Assembly (NCBI GenBank): GCA_963662765.2
Contig: CAXXUP010000001.1
Coordinates: 21,806 to 85,805 of the forward strand
DNA: 64,000 bases
Direction of reading: 5' to 3'
Source of the DNA: DATMXT01 sp963662765
GTDB taxonomy: Bacteria; Bacillota; Clostridia; Oscillospirales; Feifaniaceae
In this document: piece by piece, positions 42,130 through 50,273 of the stretch
How the letters are laid out: each line of letters starts with the position of its first letter
How positions within the stretch are numbered: the first letter of the stretch is position 1
Program-made: the position numbers and the translations under genes
The notes under the pieces: model-generated
Seen by the model: only the letters and a program-made list of their open reading frames with translations
Databases searched by the model: none
What the model was told of the DNA's origin: nothing

Positions 42130-42446
42130 TCTTGCGTTCCCCCAATGATTTTCTCGCCGTTTGCCACGAGTTGCTGCAGCCTTGTTAGCTCCGTTTTCAG
42201 CACGCGCATCCCTTTCTCGGTCAACTTGTACTCTTTCCGGCGGCTGCCGTCTTCGCAGGGTAAGGCCGCTATCCATCCTTTTTCACACAGGTTGCTCAGT
42301 GCGCCGTAAAGTGTACCTGCCGCAAGCCGCACTCTGCCTTCCGACAGTTCCCCTGTCTGCTGTATGATTCCATAGCCGTGCTGCGGCGTGTATAATGACA
42401 AAAGAATATAATAAACCGCTTCTGTCAGCGCTTGATTCTCGTCCAC
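42126..42446 (-). CDS. PadR-family transcriptional regulator
   Basis: 106 aa. E-N-Q-A-L-T-E-A-V-Y-Y-I-L-L-S-L and H-G-Y-G-I-I-Q are typical of the short PadR winged-helix type, with G-T-L-Y-G-A-L-S-N-L as recognition helix and E-Y-K-L-T-E-K-G as wing. GTG 42446 is preferred because GGAGGT (42450-42455) lies 4 nt upstream; the ATG at 42458 sits before that site and has no site of its own. Promoter and operators lie at 42466-42529. Represses this operon by inference. Confidence 0.9.
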   Translation of the reverse strand: MDENQALTEAVYYILLSLYTPQHGYGIIQQTGELSEGRVRLAAGTLYGALSNLCEKGWIAALPCEDGSRRKEYKLTEKGMRVLKTELTRLQQLVANGEKIIGGTQE

Positions 42447-42465
42447 AATGACCTCCATCTTGTCA

Positions 42466-42529
42466 TGACATTTATATCGGCATGCGATATATCCGCTATC
42501 AATATATCGTATGCCGATATAAATGTCAA
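42466..42529 (-). promoter_or_regulatory. padR promoter inside a 27-bp inverted repeat
   Basis: Arms 42466-42492 and 42502-42528 are reverse complements with one mismatch around a 9-bp spacer. Each arm contains a palindrome of type ATATCG-N5-CGATAT. On the minus strand TTGACA (42524-42529), 17 bp, TATATT (42501-42506) falls within the repeat, so bound repressor would block RNA polymerase. Confidence 0.8.
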
Positions 42530-42562
42530 GGTATTTTCTATTTTTTTATCACAAGCAAAAAA

Positions 42563-42590
42563 ACCGGAAGTATCTTTCGATACTCCCGGT
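42563..42590 (-). terminator. Terminator of msrAB
   Basis: ACCGG-AGTATC / GATACT-CCGGT stem with a TTTC loop; on the minus strand it is followed by TTTTTTT. Confidence 0.88.
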
Positions 42591-42608
42591 CATTGTGTCG
42601 ATTCCTAC

Positions 42609-43559
42609 TCAGTCGAGCAGTTCCCGCAGATAGCCGTAGCCCTCCTTATCAAGGTCGGCCTCCGCTATAAAACGCAGGGCGGCACTGTTGATGCAGTAGC
42701 GCAGTCCGCCCCTCTCCTTCGGTCCGTCTTCAAACACATGTCCGAGGTGGGCGTCTCCCACCCGGCTGCGCACCTCAGTGCGGAACATGCCATAGTTGAA
42801 GTCCTCTTTCTCCCGGACGACATTGGGGTCGAGCGGAGCTGAAAAGGCCGGCCAGCCGCAACCCGAATCAAACTTGTCCTTTGACGAGAACAGCGGCTCT
42901 CCCGTCGTGGCGTCGACATAGATGCCCTTTTTGAAGTGGTGGTCAAATTCATTTTTAAAGGCCGGTTCGGTTGCGCTCTTCTGGGTGACGGCATACTGAA
43001 TATCGGTCAGCTTTTCCCGCAGTGCGGCGTCGCCCGGCTTTTCATATTGGGACGGGTCAACGGCCGCCCCCGCCGCCTTCTCAAACTCGTGTCTGCCGAT
43101 GTGGCAGTACCCATGGGGGTTCTTTTTCAGATATTTCTGGTGATAATCTTCGGCCTCGTAGAAATTAAGAAGTGGCTCCACCTCGATTGCGACCGGCTTG
43201 TCATATCGCTTTTGAAGCTCAGAAATGGATGTTTCGATAATCGACAGGTCGACATCGTCTACATAGTAGATGCCGGTGCGGTACTGTGGACCGAAATCCC
43301 CGCCCTGTCGGTTGACCGAAGTGGGGTTGATGGACTCGTAAAACAGACTGAGCAAAAACGGCAGGGAAATCACACCCGCGTCATACTCAACTTTCACAGC
43401 TTCGGCATACCCCGTATTCTGGTAGCATACCTGCTCGTATGTCGGGTTCTCGGTCTTTCCGTTTGCGTATCCGACCCCCGTCGACTTCACGCCCTTGATC
43501 ATCGAAAGGAATTTTTCGGTCCCCCAAAAACACCCTCCGGCGAGATAGATCGTAGCCAT
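42609..43559 (-). CDS. msrAB: Peptide methionine sulfoxide reductase MsrA-MsrB fusion
   Basis: 316 aa. MsrA domain first: A-G-G-C-F-W-G-T-E-K with the catalytic Cys, G-Y-A-N-G, and H-Q-K-Y-L. MsrB domain after about residue 180: F-D-S-G-C-G-W-P-A-F-S, G-D-A-H-L-G-H-V-F, R-Y-C-I-N-S with the catalytic Cys. No zinc-binding CxxC pairs appear in the MsrB part. Reduces S and R methionine sulfoxides in proteins. Cytosolic, no signal peptide. Confidence 0.96.
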   Translation of the reverse strand: MATIYLAGGCFWGTEKFLSMIKGVKSTGVGYANGKTENPTYEQVCYQNTGYAEAVKVEYDAGVISLPFLLSLFYESINPTSVNRQGGDFGPQYRTGIYYVDDVDLSIIETSISELQKRYDKPVAIEVEPLLNFYEAEDYHQKYLKKNPHGYCHIGRHEFEKAAGAAVDPSQYEKPGDAALREKLTDIQYAVTQKSATEPAFKNEFDHHFKKGIYVDATTGEPLFSSKDKFDSGCGWPAFSAPLDPNVVREKEDFNYGMFRTEVRSRVGDAHLGHVFEDGPKERGGLRYCINSAALRFIAEADLDKEGYGYLRELLD

Positions 43560-43746
43560 ACTTCCTCCTTGTCTGACCGCAATGCGATAATAATTACCCG
43601 GACATACCTATACTCTGGGCACTTTTCTCACACATATTTTTGTCTTTGCGTCCGGGTTATATTTCTATACAGCAACAGTATGAATTAAGTGTGTGAACTT
43701 TTCTACCAAAATGTGTAAATCAAAGCTACACTCTCGCTGCCGTGCA

Positions 43747-43787
43747 AAAAAAAGCACTCTTGTCTTATTAAGACAAAAGTGCTTTTT
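43747..43787 (-). terminator. Terminator of the tRNA operon
   Basis: AAAGCACT ... TTGTCTTA / TAAGACAA ... AGTGCTTT long stem with T-tract on the minus strand, just after tRNA-Tyr. Confidence 0.88.
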
Positions 43788-43793
43788 CTCATA

Positions 43794-43879
43794 TGGTGGG
43801 GAGAGATGGATTCGAACCATCGTAGCAATAATGCAACAGATTTACAGTCTGCCCCCTTTGGCCGCTCGGGAATCTCCCC
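43794..43879 (-). tRNA. tRNA-Tyr (GTA), CCA encoded
   Basis: Read on the minus strand: acceptor GGGGAGA / TCTCCCC, long variable arm as in class II tRNAs, anticodon loop CTGTAAA with anticodon GTA, T-loop GGTTCGAATCC, and A73-CCA at the 3' end. Confidence 0.95.
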
Positions 43880-43882
43880 ATA

Positions 43883-43958
43883 TGGAGCTGGTGAACGGAA
43901 TCGAACCATCAACCTGCTGATTACAAATCAGCTGCTCTGCCGATTGAGCTACACCAGC
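43883..43958 (-). tRNA. tRNA-Thr (TGT), CCA encoded
   Basis: Read on the minus strand: acceptor GCTGGTG / CACCAGC, D-arm TAGCTCAATCGGCAGAGCA, anticodon stem GCTGA / TCAGC with loop TTTGTAA (anticodon TGT), T-loop GGTTCGATTCC, and T73-CCA. It is the first gene of a two-tRNA transcript. Confidence 0.95.
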
Positions 43959-43989
43959 AGATCGAGCGCGGTCTTTGCAAGCGAGTATT

Positions 43990-44018
43990 AGTATAACAAA
44001 CGGACAAGCCCTTGTCAA
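43990..44018 (-). promoter_or_regulatory. Promoter of the tRNA operon
   Basis: On the minus strand TTGACA (44013-44018), 17 bp, TATACT (43990-43995), about 30 nt before tRNA-Thr. Confidence 0.8.
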
Positions 44019-44064
44019 CCATTTTAAGCATATGGCGCGCATTTTTTTGTAAGGCCATCTTCTA

Positions 44065-44094
44065 TTGCTCTTTGCTTTTGAGAGGTGCTATAAT
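44065..44094 (+). promoter_or_regulatory. Promoter of the M20 gene
   Basis: TTGCTC (44065-44070), 18 bp, TATAAT (44089-44094) with an extended TG. Confidence 0.65.
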
Positions 44095-44120
44095 GGTAGA
44101 AAATGAAAGGAGCGATTCAT

Positions 44121-45395
44121 ATGGATATTCTATCTATGTGCAAAGCCAAGGAGGACTATATCATTGCCATGCGGCGGGAATTTCACCGGCACCCCGAGCT
44201 CTCCGACAAGGAGGATGGCACTGTCGCCCGCATCTGCGAGGAGCTGACCCGCATGGGTGTGGAGCATGTCGACGTACCCCACGGCGGCGTACTGGCCTTT
44301 TTCGGCGACGAGAAAAACGGTCCCACCGTGCTGCTCAGAGGGGACATTGACGCCTTGCCGGTGCAGGAGAACGCCTGCAACACGGCTGGCCCCCGCGCCG
44401 TCATTTCTGAAGTCGAGGGCGTCATGCACGCATGCGGACACGATGGTCACGCCGCTTCGCTGCTTGGCGCCGCAGCCGTCCTGGCCGACAATCCGCAGCT
44501 CTATGCCAGGGGGCGCATCATTTTGATGTTCGAGCGCGGCGAGGAGGCCACCGGCAACGTCGTCTACCTACACAAATATATGTATGACAAAGGCATCCAT
44601 GTTGACACCGCCTGGGGGCTTCACCTGTTCACGGCCTTCGAAAAGGGGAAGTTTGTCATTTACGACAAGTACGCCATGGCCGGCGCCCTCTTCTTTAAAG
44701 TGACCCTGACCGGCAAGGGCGGCCACGGCTCACGGCCCGACGCCTCTTACAGCCCCATCGACTGCTTCCACGCTGTCTACACCGGCATGAACATGCTGCG
44801 TCTGAAGTACACCAGCCCCTTCAAGCCCTTTGCGATGTCGCTGGGCTCCATTCAGGCCGGTGTCGCCCCCAACGTCATCCCGAATCAGCTCACGTTCCAG
44901 GGCACCTTCCGCTATTTCGACCGCGGAGACATGATGCGGGTGGTCGAGGAGCTGAAGATGCTGCTCGAGACGACGGCTAAGGCCTACCACTGCACCGTGG
45001 AGCACAACCTGACAAATCCGGGACTCGGGCTTGTCAACGACCCCGGCTGTGCAGAAATTGAGCGTGCTGCTTACCTGAAGGCCTTTGGGTCCGACAGCGT
45101 TATTGAGGTCGAGCCGCTCATGGGCAGTGAGACCTTCGCCCTGACGGCGGGGCTCTGGCCCTCGGCCTTTGTGCTGCTCGGTGTGCGCGACGAAAAGCTT
45201 GGCACGACCGGCGAGCATCACAACGAATATTTTGATATTGCGGAGGACACCCTTAAGACGGCGTCAGCCGCCGGCATCACCTATGCGCAGGCCTTCTTCG
45301 AGGCGGCACAGGACGTTTCGGACCGCGCATACAAGGGCACCATCAAGGAGTTTTACGAAACGCTCGGAACCGGTCAGGCCGCCATCTTCGACTGA
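44121..45395 (+). CDS. M20D amidohydrolase (hippuricarboxypeptidase-like)
   Basis: 424 aa. R-R-E-F-H-R-H-P-E-L-S near residue 20, L-L-R-G-D-I-D-A-L-P-V, the metal site M-H-A-C-G-H-D-G-H-A at about 100, F-E-R-G-E-E for the catalytic Glu, and G-K-G-G-H-G-S-R-P for the lid. These are typical IAA-amino-acid hydrolase / N-acetyl-diaminopimelate deacetylase-like motifs. The substrate is an N-acyl amino acid, not specified. ATG 44121 has AAAGGAG 8 nt upstream; an ATG at 44103 precedes that site. Monocistronic. Confidence 0.92.
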   Translation: MDILSMCKAKEDYIIAMRREFHRHPELSDKEDGTVARICEELTRMGVEHVDVPHGGVLAFFGDEKNGPTVLLRGDIDALPVQENACNTAGPRAVISEVEGVMHACGHDGHAASLLGAAAVLADNPQLYARGRIILMFERGEEATGNVVYLHKYMYDKGIHVDTAWGLHLFTAFEKGKFVIYDKYAMAGALFFKVTLTGKGGHGSRPDASYSPIDCFHAVYTGMNMLRLKYTSPFKPFAMSLGSIQAGVAPNVIPNQLTFQGTFRYFDRGDMMRVVEELKMLLETTAKAYHCTVEHNLTNPGLGLVNDPGCAEIERAAYLKAFGSDSVIEVEPLMGSETFALTAGLWPSAFVLLGVRDEKLGTTGEHHNEYFDIAEDTLKTASAAGITYAQAFFEAAQDVSDRAYKGTIKEFYETLGTGQAAIFD

Positions 45396-45410
45396 TCTGA
45401 TGCAAAATTT

Positions 45411-45437
45411 AAGGGCAGGGGAATCTCCCCTACCCTT
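45411..45437 (+). terminator. Terminator of the M20 gene
   Basis: AAGGGCAGGGGA / TCCCCTACCCTT stem with one mismatch, followed by a T-rich run. Confidence 0.78.
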
Positions 45438-45516
45438 TATGTTTTAATTTCTGACCGATGGCCCGGCTTCCCCGGAATTTCTAAGACAGCTCTCGCCGCC
45501 TGCTTCATTTGAATTT

Positions 45517-46506
45517 CTATCCGATGACCGCGACCGCGCAGGCCACTGTGGCGCCGACCATGGGGTTGTTGCCCATTCCGATGAACCCCATCATGTCGAC
45601 ATGGGCCGGCACCGATGAGGAGCCCGCAAACTGTGCGTCGCCGTGCATGCGGCCCATCGAGTCGGTCAGCCCGTAGGAGGCGGGGCCTGCCGCCACATTG
45701 TCCGGATGCAGTGTGCGCCCGGTGCCGCCGCCCGATGCGACTGAGAAATACGGCTTGCCGTTTTCGGTGGCCCACTTTTTATAGGTCCCGGCCACCAGGT
45801 GCTGGAACCGAACGGGATTGGTGGAGTTGCCGGTGATGGAGACGTCGACCGCCTCCCGCTGCATGATGGCGACTCCCTCGCGCACATCGTCGGCACCGTA
45901 GCACCGGATGACCGACCGCTCGCCTTTGGAGAAGGCCTTCTCCTCGACGATTGCAAGCTCGCTCGTGGCGTAGTCGAATTTTGTCTGCACATAGGTGAAC
46001 CCGTTGACTCTCGAGATGATATAGGCCGCGTCCTTGCCAAGGCCGTTTAAGATAACCCGCAGGGGGGTTGTCCGCGCCTTGTTTGCGACCCGAGCGATGC
46101 CGATGGCCCCCTCGGCAGCGGCAAAAGACTCATGGCCTGCCAAAAAGCAAAAGCAGTTCACTTCGTCCCGCAAAAGCCTCGCAGCGAGATTGCCGTGCCC
46201 GATGCCAACCTTACGCTCGTCGGCAACCGAGCCCGGAACACAGAAGGCCTGCAGCCCCTCACCGATGAGTGCGGCAGCTTCGGCCGCCGTCCTTGCACCG
46301 GCTTTGATTGCGATGGCGCAGCCCAACACATAGGCCCAGCCGGCATTGTCGAAAGCGATGGGCTGGACCTCCCGGACGATGGCCAGCGGATCCACCCCTT
46401 TGACGGTGCAGATGTCGCGGCATTCTTCGAGCGAGGAAAATCCATAGTGAGAAAGGGCTGCGGCAATGGTGTCTACCCGGCGTTCGTATCCTTCAAATCT
46501 TACCAT
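45517..46506 (-). CDS. GGGtGRT family protein
   Basis: 329 aa. The name-giving motif is visible: A-S-G-G-G-T-G-R-T-L-H-P near residue 270, together with C-F-C-F-L-A-G-H-E-S, G-N-S-T-N-P-V-R-F and H-V-D-M-M-G-F-I-G-M-G-N-N-P at the C-terminus. Family function is unknown. The Gly-rich motif, two Cys around residue 118 and conserved Asp/His suggest a cofactor or metal site, but that is inference. AGGAG lies before ATG 46506. It follows the NifU-like gene by 3 nt, and this pairing is a known conserved association in anaerobes. Confidence 0.88.
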   Translation of the reverse strand: MVRFEGYERRVDTIAAALSHYGFSSLEECRDICTVKGVDPLAIVREVQPIAFDNAGWAYVLGCAIAIKAGARTAAEAAALIGEGLQAFCVPGSVADERKVGIGHGNLAARLLRDEVNCFCFLAGHESFAAAEGAIGIARVANKARTTPLRVILNGLGKDAAYIISRVNGFTYVQTKFDYATSELAIVEEKAFSKGERSVIRCYGADDVREGVAIMQREAVDVSITGNSTNPVRFQHLVAGTYKKWATENGKPYFSVASGGGTGRTLHPDNVAAGPASYGLTDSMGRMHGDAQFAGSSSVPAHVDMMGFIGMGNNPMVGATVACAVAVIG

Positions 46507-46509
46507 GGC

Positions 46510-47202
46510 TTACTCCTTCCTCGGATCGATGACTTTGACAGCCTCGTCGTACCGGCCGTAAGTCCCGACATTCTTCTCATAGGCCTCGGCAGGCGGGGTG
46601 CCGCCCCGGATGGCCGCCATCATTTTACCCAAGTGGACGAACTTGTAGCCGATCACTTCGCCCGCTTCGTCAAGTCCCATCGACAGCACATATCCTTCGG
46701 CCATCTCAAGGTACCTGGGACCGGAACGCCTGCTCCCGAACATGGTGGCTGTCTGGGAGCGCATACCCTTGCCAAGGTCCTCCAGCGAGGAGCCGATCGG
46801 CAGGCCGCCCTCGGAAAAGGCAGTCTGGGTACGGCCGTAGACAAGCTGTTTGAAAATCTCCCGCATCGCGACGTTGATGGCATCGCACACGAGATCGGTG
46901 TTGAGCGCCTCAAGCAGCGTTTTGCCCTGCAGGATCTCTGCCGCCATGGCAGCAGAGTGGGTCATGCCGGAACAGCCGATTGTCTCTAGAAGCGCTTCCT
47001 CTATGATTCCGTTCTTGACGTTAAGCGTCAGCTTGCAGGTTCCCTGCTGTGGCGCGCACCAGCCGATGCCGTGCGAAAGGCCGGACACATCACCGATCTG
47101 CCGGACGGCGACCCACTTTCCTTCTTCCGGAATGGGTGCGGGTCCATGGTCACAGCCCTTTGCGACGGAGTACATGCGCTCCACTTCATGCGTATAGTCC
47201 AT
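46510..47202 (-). CDS. NifU/IscU-like Fe-S scaffold domain protein paired with GGGtGRT
   Basis: 230 aa. The first 120 residues resemble the IscU/NifU N-terminal scaffold fold: Cys at about 49, 56, 77 and 106 (in G-W-C, G-T-C-K-L, I-G-C-S-G and L-V-C-D), with E-T-I-G-C-S-G-M-T-H-S-A-A-M-A. The second half is a lineage-specific extension ending R-Y-D-E-A-V-K-V-I-D-P. Likely assembles or carries an Fe-S cluster for its GGGtGRT partner. The upstream hairpin at 47226-47252 separates it from arsR-DUF1294. Confidence 0.82.
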   Translation of the reverse strand: MDYTHEVERMYSVAKGCDHGPAPIPEEGKWVAVRQIGDVSGLSHGIGWCAPQQGTCKLTLNVKNGIIEEALLETIGCSGMTHSAAMAAEILQGKTLLEALNTDLVCDAINVAMREIFKQLVYGRTQTAFSEGGLPIGSSLEDLGKGMRSQTATMFGSRRSGPRYLEMAEGYVLSMGLDEAGEVIGYKFVHLGKMMAAIRGGTPPAEAYEKNVGTYGRYDEAVKVIDPRKE

Positions 47203-47225
47203 AAAAAACCTCCATTTTCATGAAA

Positions 47226-47252
47226 AAAGGGCGGGGATTATCCCCGTCCTTT
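47226..47252 (-). terminator. Hairpin between DUF1294 and the NifU-like gene
   Basis: AAAGGGCGGGG(A)TTA / TCCCCGTCCTTT stem with a T-run on the minus strand, only 24 nt before the NifU-like start codon. There is no room for a promoter after it, so it may act as an attenuator. Confidence 0.75.
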
Positions 47253-47519
47253 ATGATACCAAAAAAACACGGCCGCTACAAGCGCGATTTGCATGATTAG
47301 AATGGCAGGTAGTCCCAGCGCAAACGAGCGGTGCTTCGTTTTGTGGTGGAACAGCCTCATGCCGATGATGGCCCCGGGTGATCCGCCGATGATGGCAAAC
47401 CCAAACAGCACCCGTTCAGGAATTCTCCGGGCGTCCATTTTGGCAAGCAACTTATCAATGCCAAACGCCGCGAAAGCCGCGGCGTTGACAATCAGCAGAT
47501 ACCACTGCCAGATTTTCAT
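47238..47519 (-). CDS. DUF1294 small membrane protein
   Basis: 93 aa. W-Y-L-L-I-V-N-A-A-A-F, D-K-L-L-A-K, R-I-P-E-R-V-L, G-G-S-P-G-A-I-I-G-M-R-L-F-H-H-K-T are typical of DUF1294 with two to three transmembrane segments. Function unknown. ATG overlaps the arsR stop by 4 nt. Confidence 0.9.
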   Translation of the reverse strand: MKIWQWYLLIVNAAAFAAFGIDKLLAKMDARRIPERVLFGFAIIGGSPGAIIGMRLFHHKTKHRSFALGLPAILIMQIALVAAVFFWYHKGRG

Positions 47520-47833
47520 TTCCCGGCGCCCGAAGCAAACTCACCGAGCAGCTCGGACAGCTCGGCCATCTTCTTGACGTTGATGGAATAATAGACCTGC
47601 GCGCCCGACTTGCGGGTCTTGACGATTGAGGCTAAAGCCAGCACCTTCATGTGATGAGAGAGCGTGGGCTGAGAAATTTCCAGCTGCTCAAGAAGTTCTA
47701 TTGCACACATTTCCCTCTCGGAAAGCATGTTGATAATCTTGATTCTGTTGCCGTCGGCAATGGCCTTGAATGCGTCAACTGAGCGAAGGCAGCGTGTCTC
47801 CGTCTCAGTAATCGCGACGTTGTTATGTCCCAT
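47516..47833 (-). CDS. ArsR-family transcriptional regulator
   Basis: 105 aa. Winged helix with F-K-A-I-A-D-G-N-R-I-K-I-I-N-M-L and L-E-I-S-Q-P-T-L-S-H-H-M-K-V-L as recognition helix. It has Cys residues in C-L-R and M-C-A-I-E-L-L, so metal or redox sensing is possible. GGAGGTATAG precedes ATG. First gene of an operon with DUF1294 and perhaps the NifU-GGGtGRT pair. Confidence 0.92.
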   Translation of the reverse strand: MGHNNVAITETETRCLRSVDAFKAIADGNRIKIINMLSEREMCAIELLEQLEISQPTLSHHMKVLALASIVKTRKSGAQVYYSINVKKMAELSELLGEFASGAGK

Positions 47834-47850
47834 ATTCTATACCTCCAATA

Positions 47851-47879
47851 ATAATACTTGTCTATATTAACATAAGCAA
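47851..47879 (-). promoter_or_regulatory. Promoter of the arsR operon
   Basis: On the minus strand TTGCTT (47874-47879), 17 bp, TATTAT (47851-47856). AT-rich dyads nearby could be the ArsR operator. Confidence 0.5.
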
Positions 47880-47960
47880 ACCGATTGTTCCAGTAATTTT
47901 TTAAATTTTGCCTTATTTTATGCAATATCACCGAAAACCGCACTTTATAGGCCTAAATTT

Positions 47961-49364
47961 CTACGGACGCGCATAATAGTATTTTTTTCCGGCCGTAAGT
48001 TCCACATCTCGCGCCTCCATCAGCTCCTCGACCGTTACGAAGGCATACCCCTTGTTAGACAAATCGTCGATGATCATGAGGGCGGCTGCGACCGAAGTCG
48101 AATAGGTATCGTGCATCAAAATGATATCGCCATCTTTTATGACTTTGATCGTCGCATCGCAGATATAGCTTGCGTCTGGATACTTCCAGTCGGCGACGTC
48201 GACCGACCACAAAACGGCGGGTGCACCAAGGTTTGCGAGCACGGTGGCTGTAACCGATCCGTAGGGAGGGCGCACCAATGCGGGATAGATGCCGGTCGCC
48301 TTTTCAATGGCCTTGGCCCCCGACTCGATCTCGTCTTTTACGCCCTGGGCAGACAGCACCGTCAGCAGTTTATGCCCATAGGAGTGATTTCCGATGAGGT
48401 GGCCACCTGCGGCCACCTGCGCTGCTACCTCCGGATAGCGGGCCGCATTGACTCCGAGCATAAAAAAAGTGGCCTTTACACCCCGCTGTGCCAGCCCTTC
48501 GAGCAACACGGGGGTGTTCTTGTAGGAGGGGCCGTCGTCAAATGTGAGCGCGATCTTATATGGCCTGTCCTGTGGCGGAAGTCCGGCCGGAAGATCCCGT
48601 TTCCAGAGCAGCGGCGTGCCGGTTGACGGTATGTAATAGGACCCCTGTGGCTCCACCTCGTCGTGAGGGATAATGACCCGGCGGGCCGCCCCCTCAAGCC
48701 CAAGCCGGTCGGCCGGAAAATAGAGACATATCCCGGACGGCGATAAGGTGAAGAGTGCGTAATTCTCCTCGGTTGGGGCAGTTGCAAGCCGGACCGCCTC
48801 CGTCACCTCGCCGCCCGCGTACACCGCCAGCTTTTGGAGACAGATCGGCTCCAGCACCTGCGCAGGAAAGACGCCCTCCTCAAAGAAGTCGGACAACTCC
48901 CGGAAAACGCCCTCTTTTGTATCATAAACCCAGGTGTAGTTGATGACCGTTCCGTCAAGCCGTGCCGCTAGGTGCACCGATACCATCTGGCCAAGCTTCG
49001 AAGTCGCTCCGACGACGCGCAAATCTCCGCCCGCCGAGGCAAAAAAGGCTTCTCTGTAAGTTTGAGACAATGTCTGCACGGCGGCGTCAAGCGCCTCAAT
49101 CCCCGTCTGCGGCAGGGCAACGGTACAGTGGTATCCCTCCGCATACTCGGTCCGGGTGATGACCGGAAAACCCTGCCCATCCGTGTATGTACGCTCAGTT
49201 ACAGTCAGCCCGGCCCCTTCTGCCGGAGCTTTTTCACTCCACTGCGACACGAAAAGACTGCCCCCCGCCATAAAGAAGGCGACGAGCATTCCAAAGAGCA
49301 ATATGCGAATTACACGTCCGACAGTTTTCAGGATGGTTACCTCCGAATGTTGGGGACCCGGCAA
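47961..49364 (-). CDS. PdaC-like polysaccharide deacetylase, membrane-anchored
   Basis: Up to 467 aa. One N-terminal hydrophobic segment (about 18-40), a DUF4163/DUF3298-like extracytoplasmic domain (about 50-250), then a NodB domain with T-F-D-D-G-P-S, G-N-H-S-Y-G-H, R-P-P-Y-G, D-V-A-D-W and I-L-M-H-D, the metal and catalytic motifs of peptidoglycan N-acetylglucosamine/muramic acid deacetylases. The start is unclear. GGAGGT is followed by AACC then ATC-CTG, with no canonical start until TTG 49301 or ATG 49289. The coordinate given uses the upstream TTG 49364; a CTG start at 49331 would fit the ribosome site. Confidence 0.88.
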   Translation of the reverse strand: MPGPQHSEVTILKTVGRVIRILLFGMLVAFFMAGGSLFVSQWSEKAPAEGAGLTVTERTYTDGQGFPVITRTEYAEGYHCTVALPQTGIEALDAAVQTLSQTYREAFFASAGGDLRVVGATSKLGQMVSVHLAARLDGTVINYTWVYDTKEGVFRELSDFFEEGVFPAQVLEPICLQKLAVYAGGEVTEAVRLATAPTEENYALFTLSPSGICLYFPADRLGLEGAARRVIIPHDEVEPQGSYYIPSTGTPLLWKRDLPAGLPPQDRPYKIALTFDDGPSYKNTPVLLEGLAQRGVKATFFMLGVNAARYPEVAAQVAAGGHLIGNHSYGHKLLTVLSAQGVKDEIESGAKAIEKATGIYPALVRPPYGSVTATVLANLGAPAVLWSVDVADWKYPDASYICDATIKVIKDGDIILMHDTYSTSVAAALMIIDDLSNKGYAFVTVEELMEARDVELTAGKKYYYARP

Positions 49365-49579
49365 AATATGCCGTCGTTAAGGGGCAGCGATTGCCGCGCC
49401 GCTAAAGCGGCGGGTCCGAAAAAATTATATCGCGGCGGCCAGGCGATTTATGTCACAAGGGCCGATCCTTTGTCACCATGCTCATAATATTAGCTTATTG
49501 CCGTAAAAAAGCAAATCCGACTTCGCTCGGCTTTTTTGTGAAAGCTTCGGGCCGTTCGGCAAAAAAAAGAACGCCGACC

Positions 49580-50146
49580 CTATTTTGTACCGGCAGTATT
49601 TGTTCGCCACCTGGCGAGCTCCTCAGCCGTGTTGAGGTTTCGAAAGATGTCGGGCGCATTTTCTGCCCCGACAAGGAGTGCCCCCGCCCCTTCAAGCAGC
49701 TTTATGGGCGAGTTCAGTCCGGCAGCAAGGTCTCGTTCGAGCATCGGCAGCAGCGCCTTGCCGTAAAACGCGTGAAAGGGCTGGATTTTGCCCCCCTCCC
49801 TCAGTGTGACGCAAGCAGGCGCGTCTGTCTCCCGGATGCGGTCCATCAGATAGGCCGCATAGACGGGCGAGAAGTCGGGCATATCACAGGCAGTGATATA
49901 GACGTACTCACTTATGGAATGTTTCACGGCTGCATGGATGCCTGCAAGCGGTCCGCAGTCCGTAAACTCATCCGCCGCCGTGCGCACGCCCCGATAAAGC
50001 TCTGGGCGCGCCGTCACCACAAGTATGTCGGGAAAGACCGCCAAAAGCTGAGCCGTGATGCGCCCCGTCAGGATGCACTGCTTGTCATAGCCCATTCTCG
50101 TCGACTTCCCACCGGCCAGGATCGCCGCTGTTCCAAACATCTCCAT
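49580..50146 (-). CDS. mobA: Molybdenum cofactor guanylyltransferase
   Basis: 188 aa. A-A-I-L-A-G-G-K-S-T-R-M-G-Y-D-K at the N-terminus is the GTP-binding signature, with G-P-L-A-G-I-H-A-A and T-A-C-D-M-P-D-F in the middle. Attaches GMP to molybdopterin to form MGD. This is the cofactor type needed by the DMSO-reductase-family enzyme at 61.0 kb. ATG 50146 chosen; two other ATGs (50164 upstream, 50140 downstream) are possible. Monocistronic. Confidence 0.9.
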   Translation of the reverse strand: MEMFGTAAILAGGKSTRMGYDKQCILTGRITAQLLAVFPDILVVTARPELYRGVRTAADEFTDCGPLAGIHAAVKHSISEYVYITACDMPDFSPVYAAYLMDRIRETDAPACVTLREGGKIQPFHAFYGKALLPMLERDLAAGLNSPIKLLEGAGALLVGAENAPDIFRNLNTAEELARWRTNTAGTK

Positions 50147-50221
50147 GGACTCATTTTGCCACAATTTTCCCGTGGGGTCAAGGCAACGAGCAGTATTTTC
50201 AGAAAATGCAAAATATAAAAA

Positions 50222-50242
50222 GAGGAAGCTTAGGGCCTCCTC
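50222..50242 (-). terminator. Terminator of the hydrogenase gene
   Basis: GAGGAAGC / GCCTCCTC stem (one wobble) with a 5-nt loop; on the minus strand followed by TTTTTATATTTT. Confidence 0.75.
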
Positions 50243-50273
50243 CTTTTATCATATATGATATTTTGGATATTGC

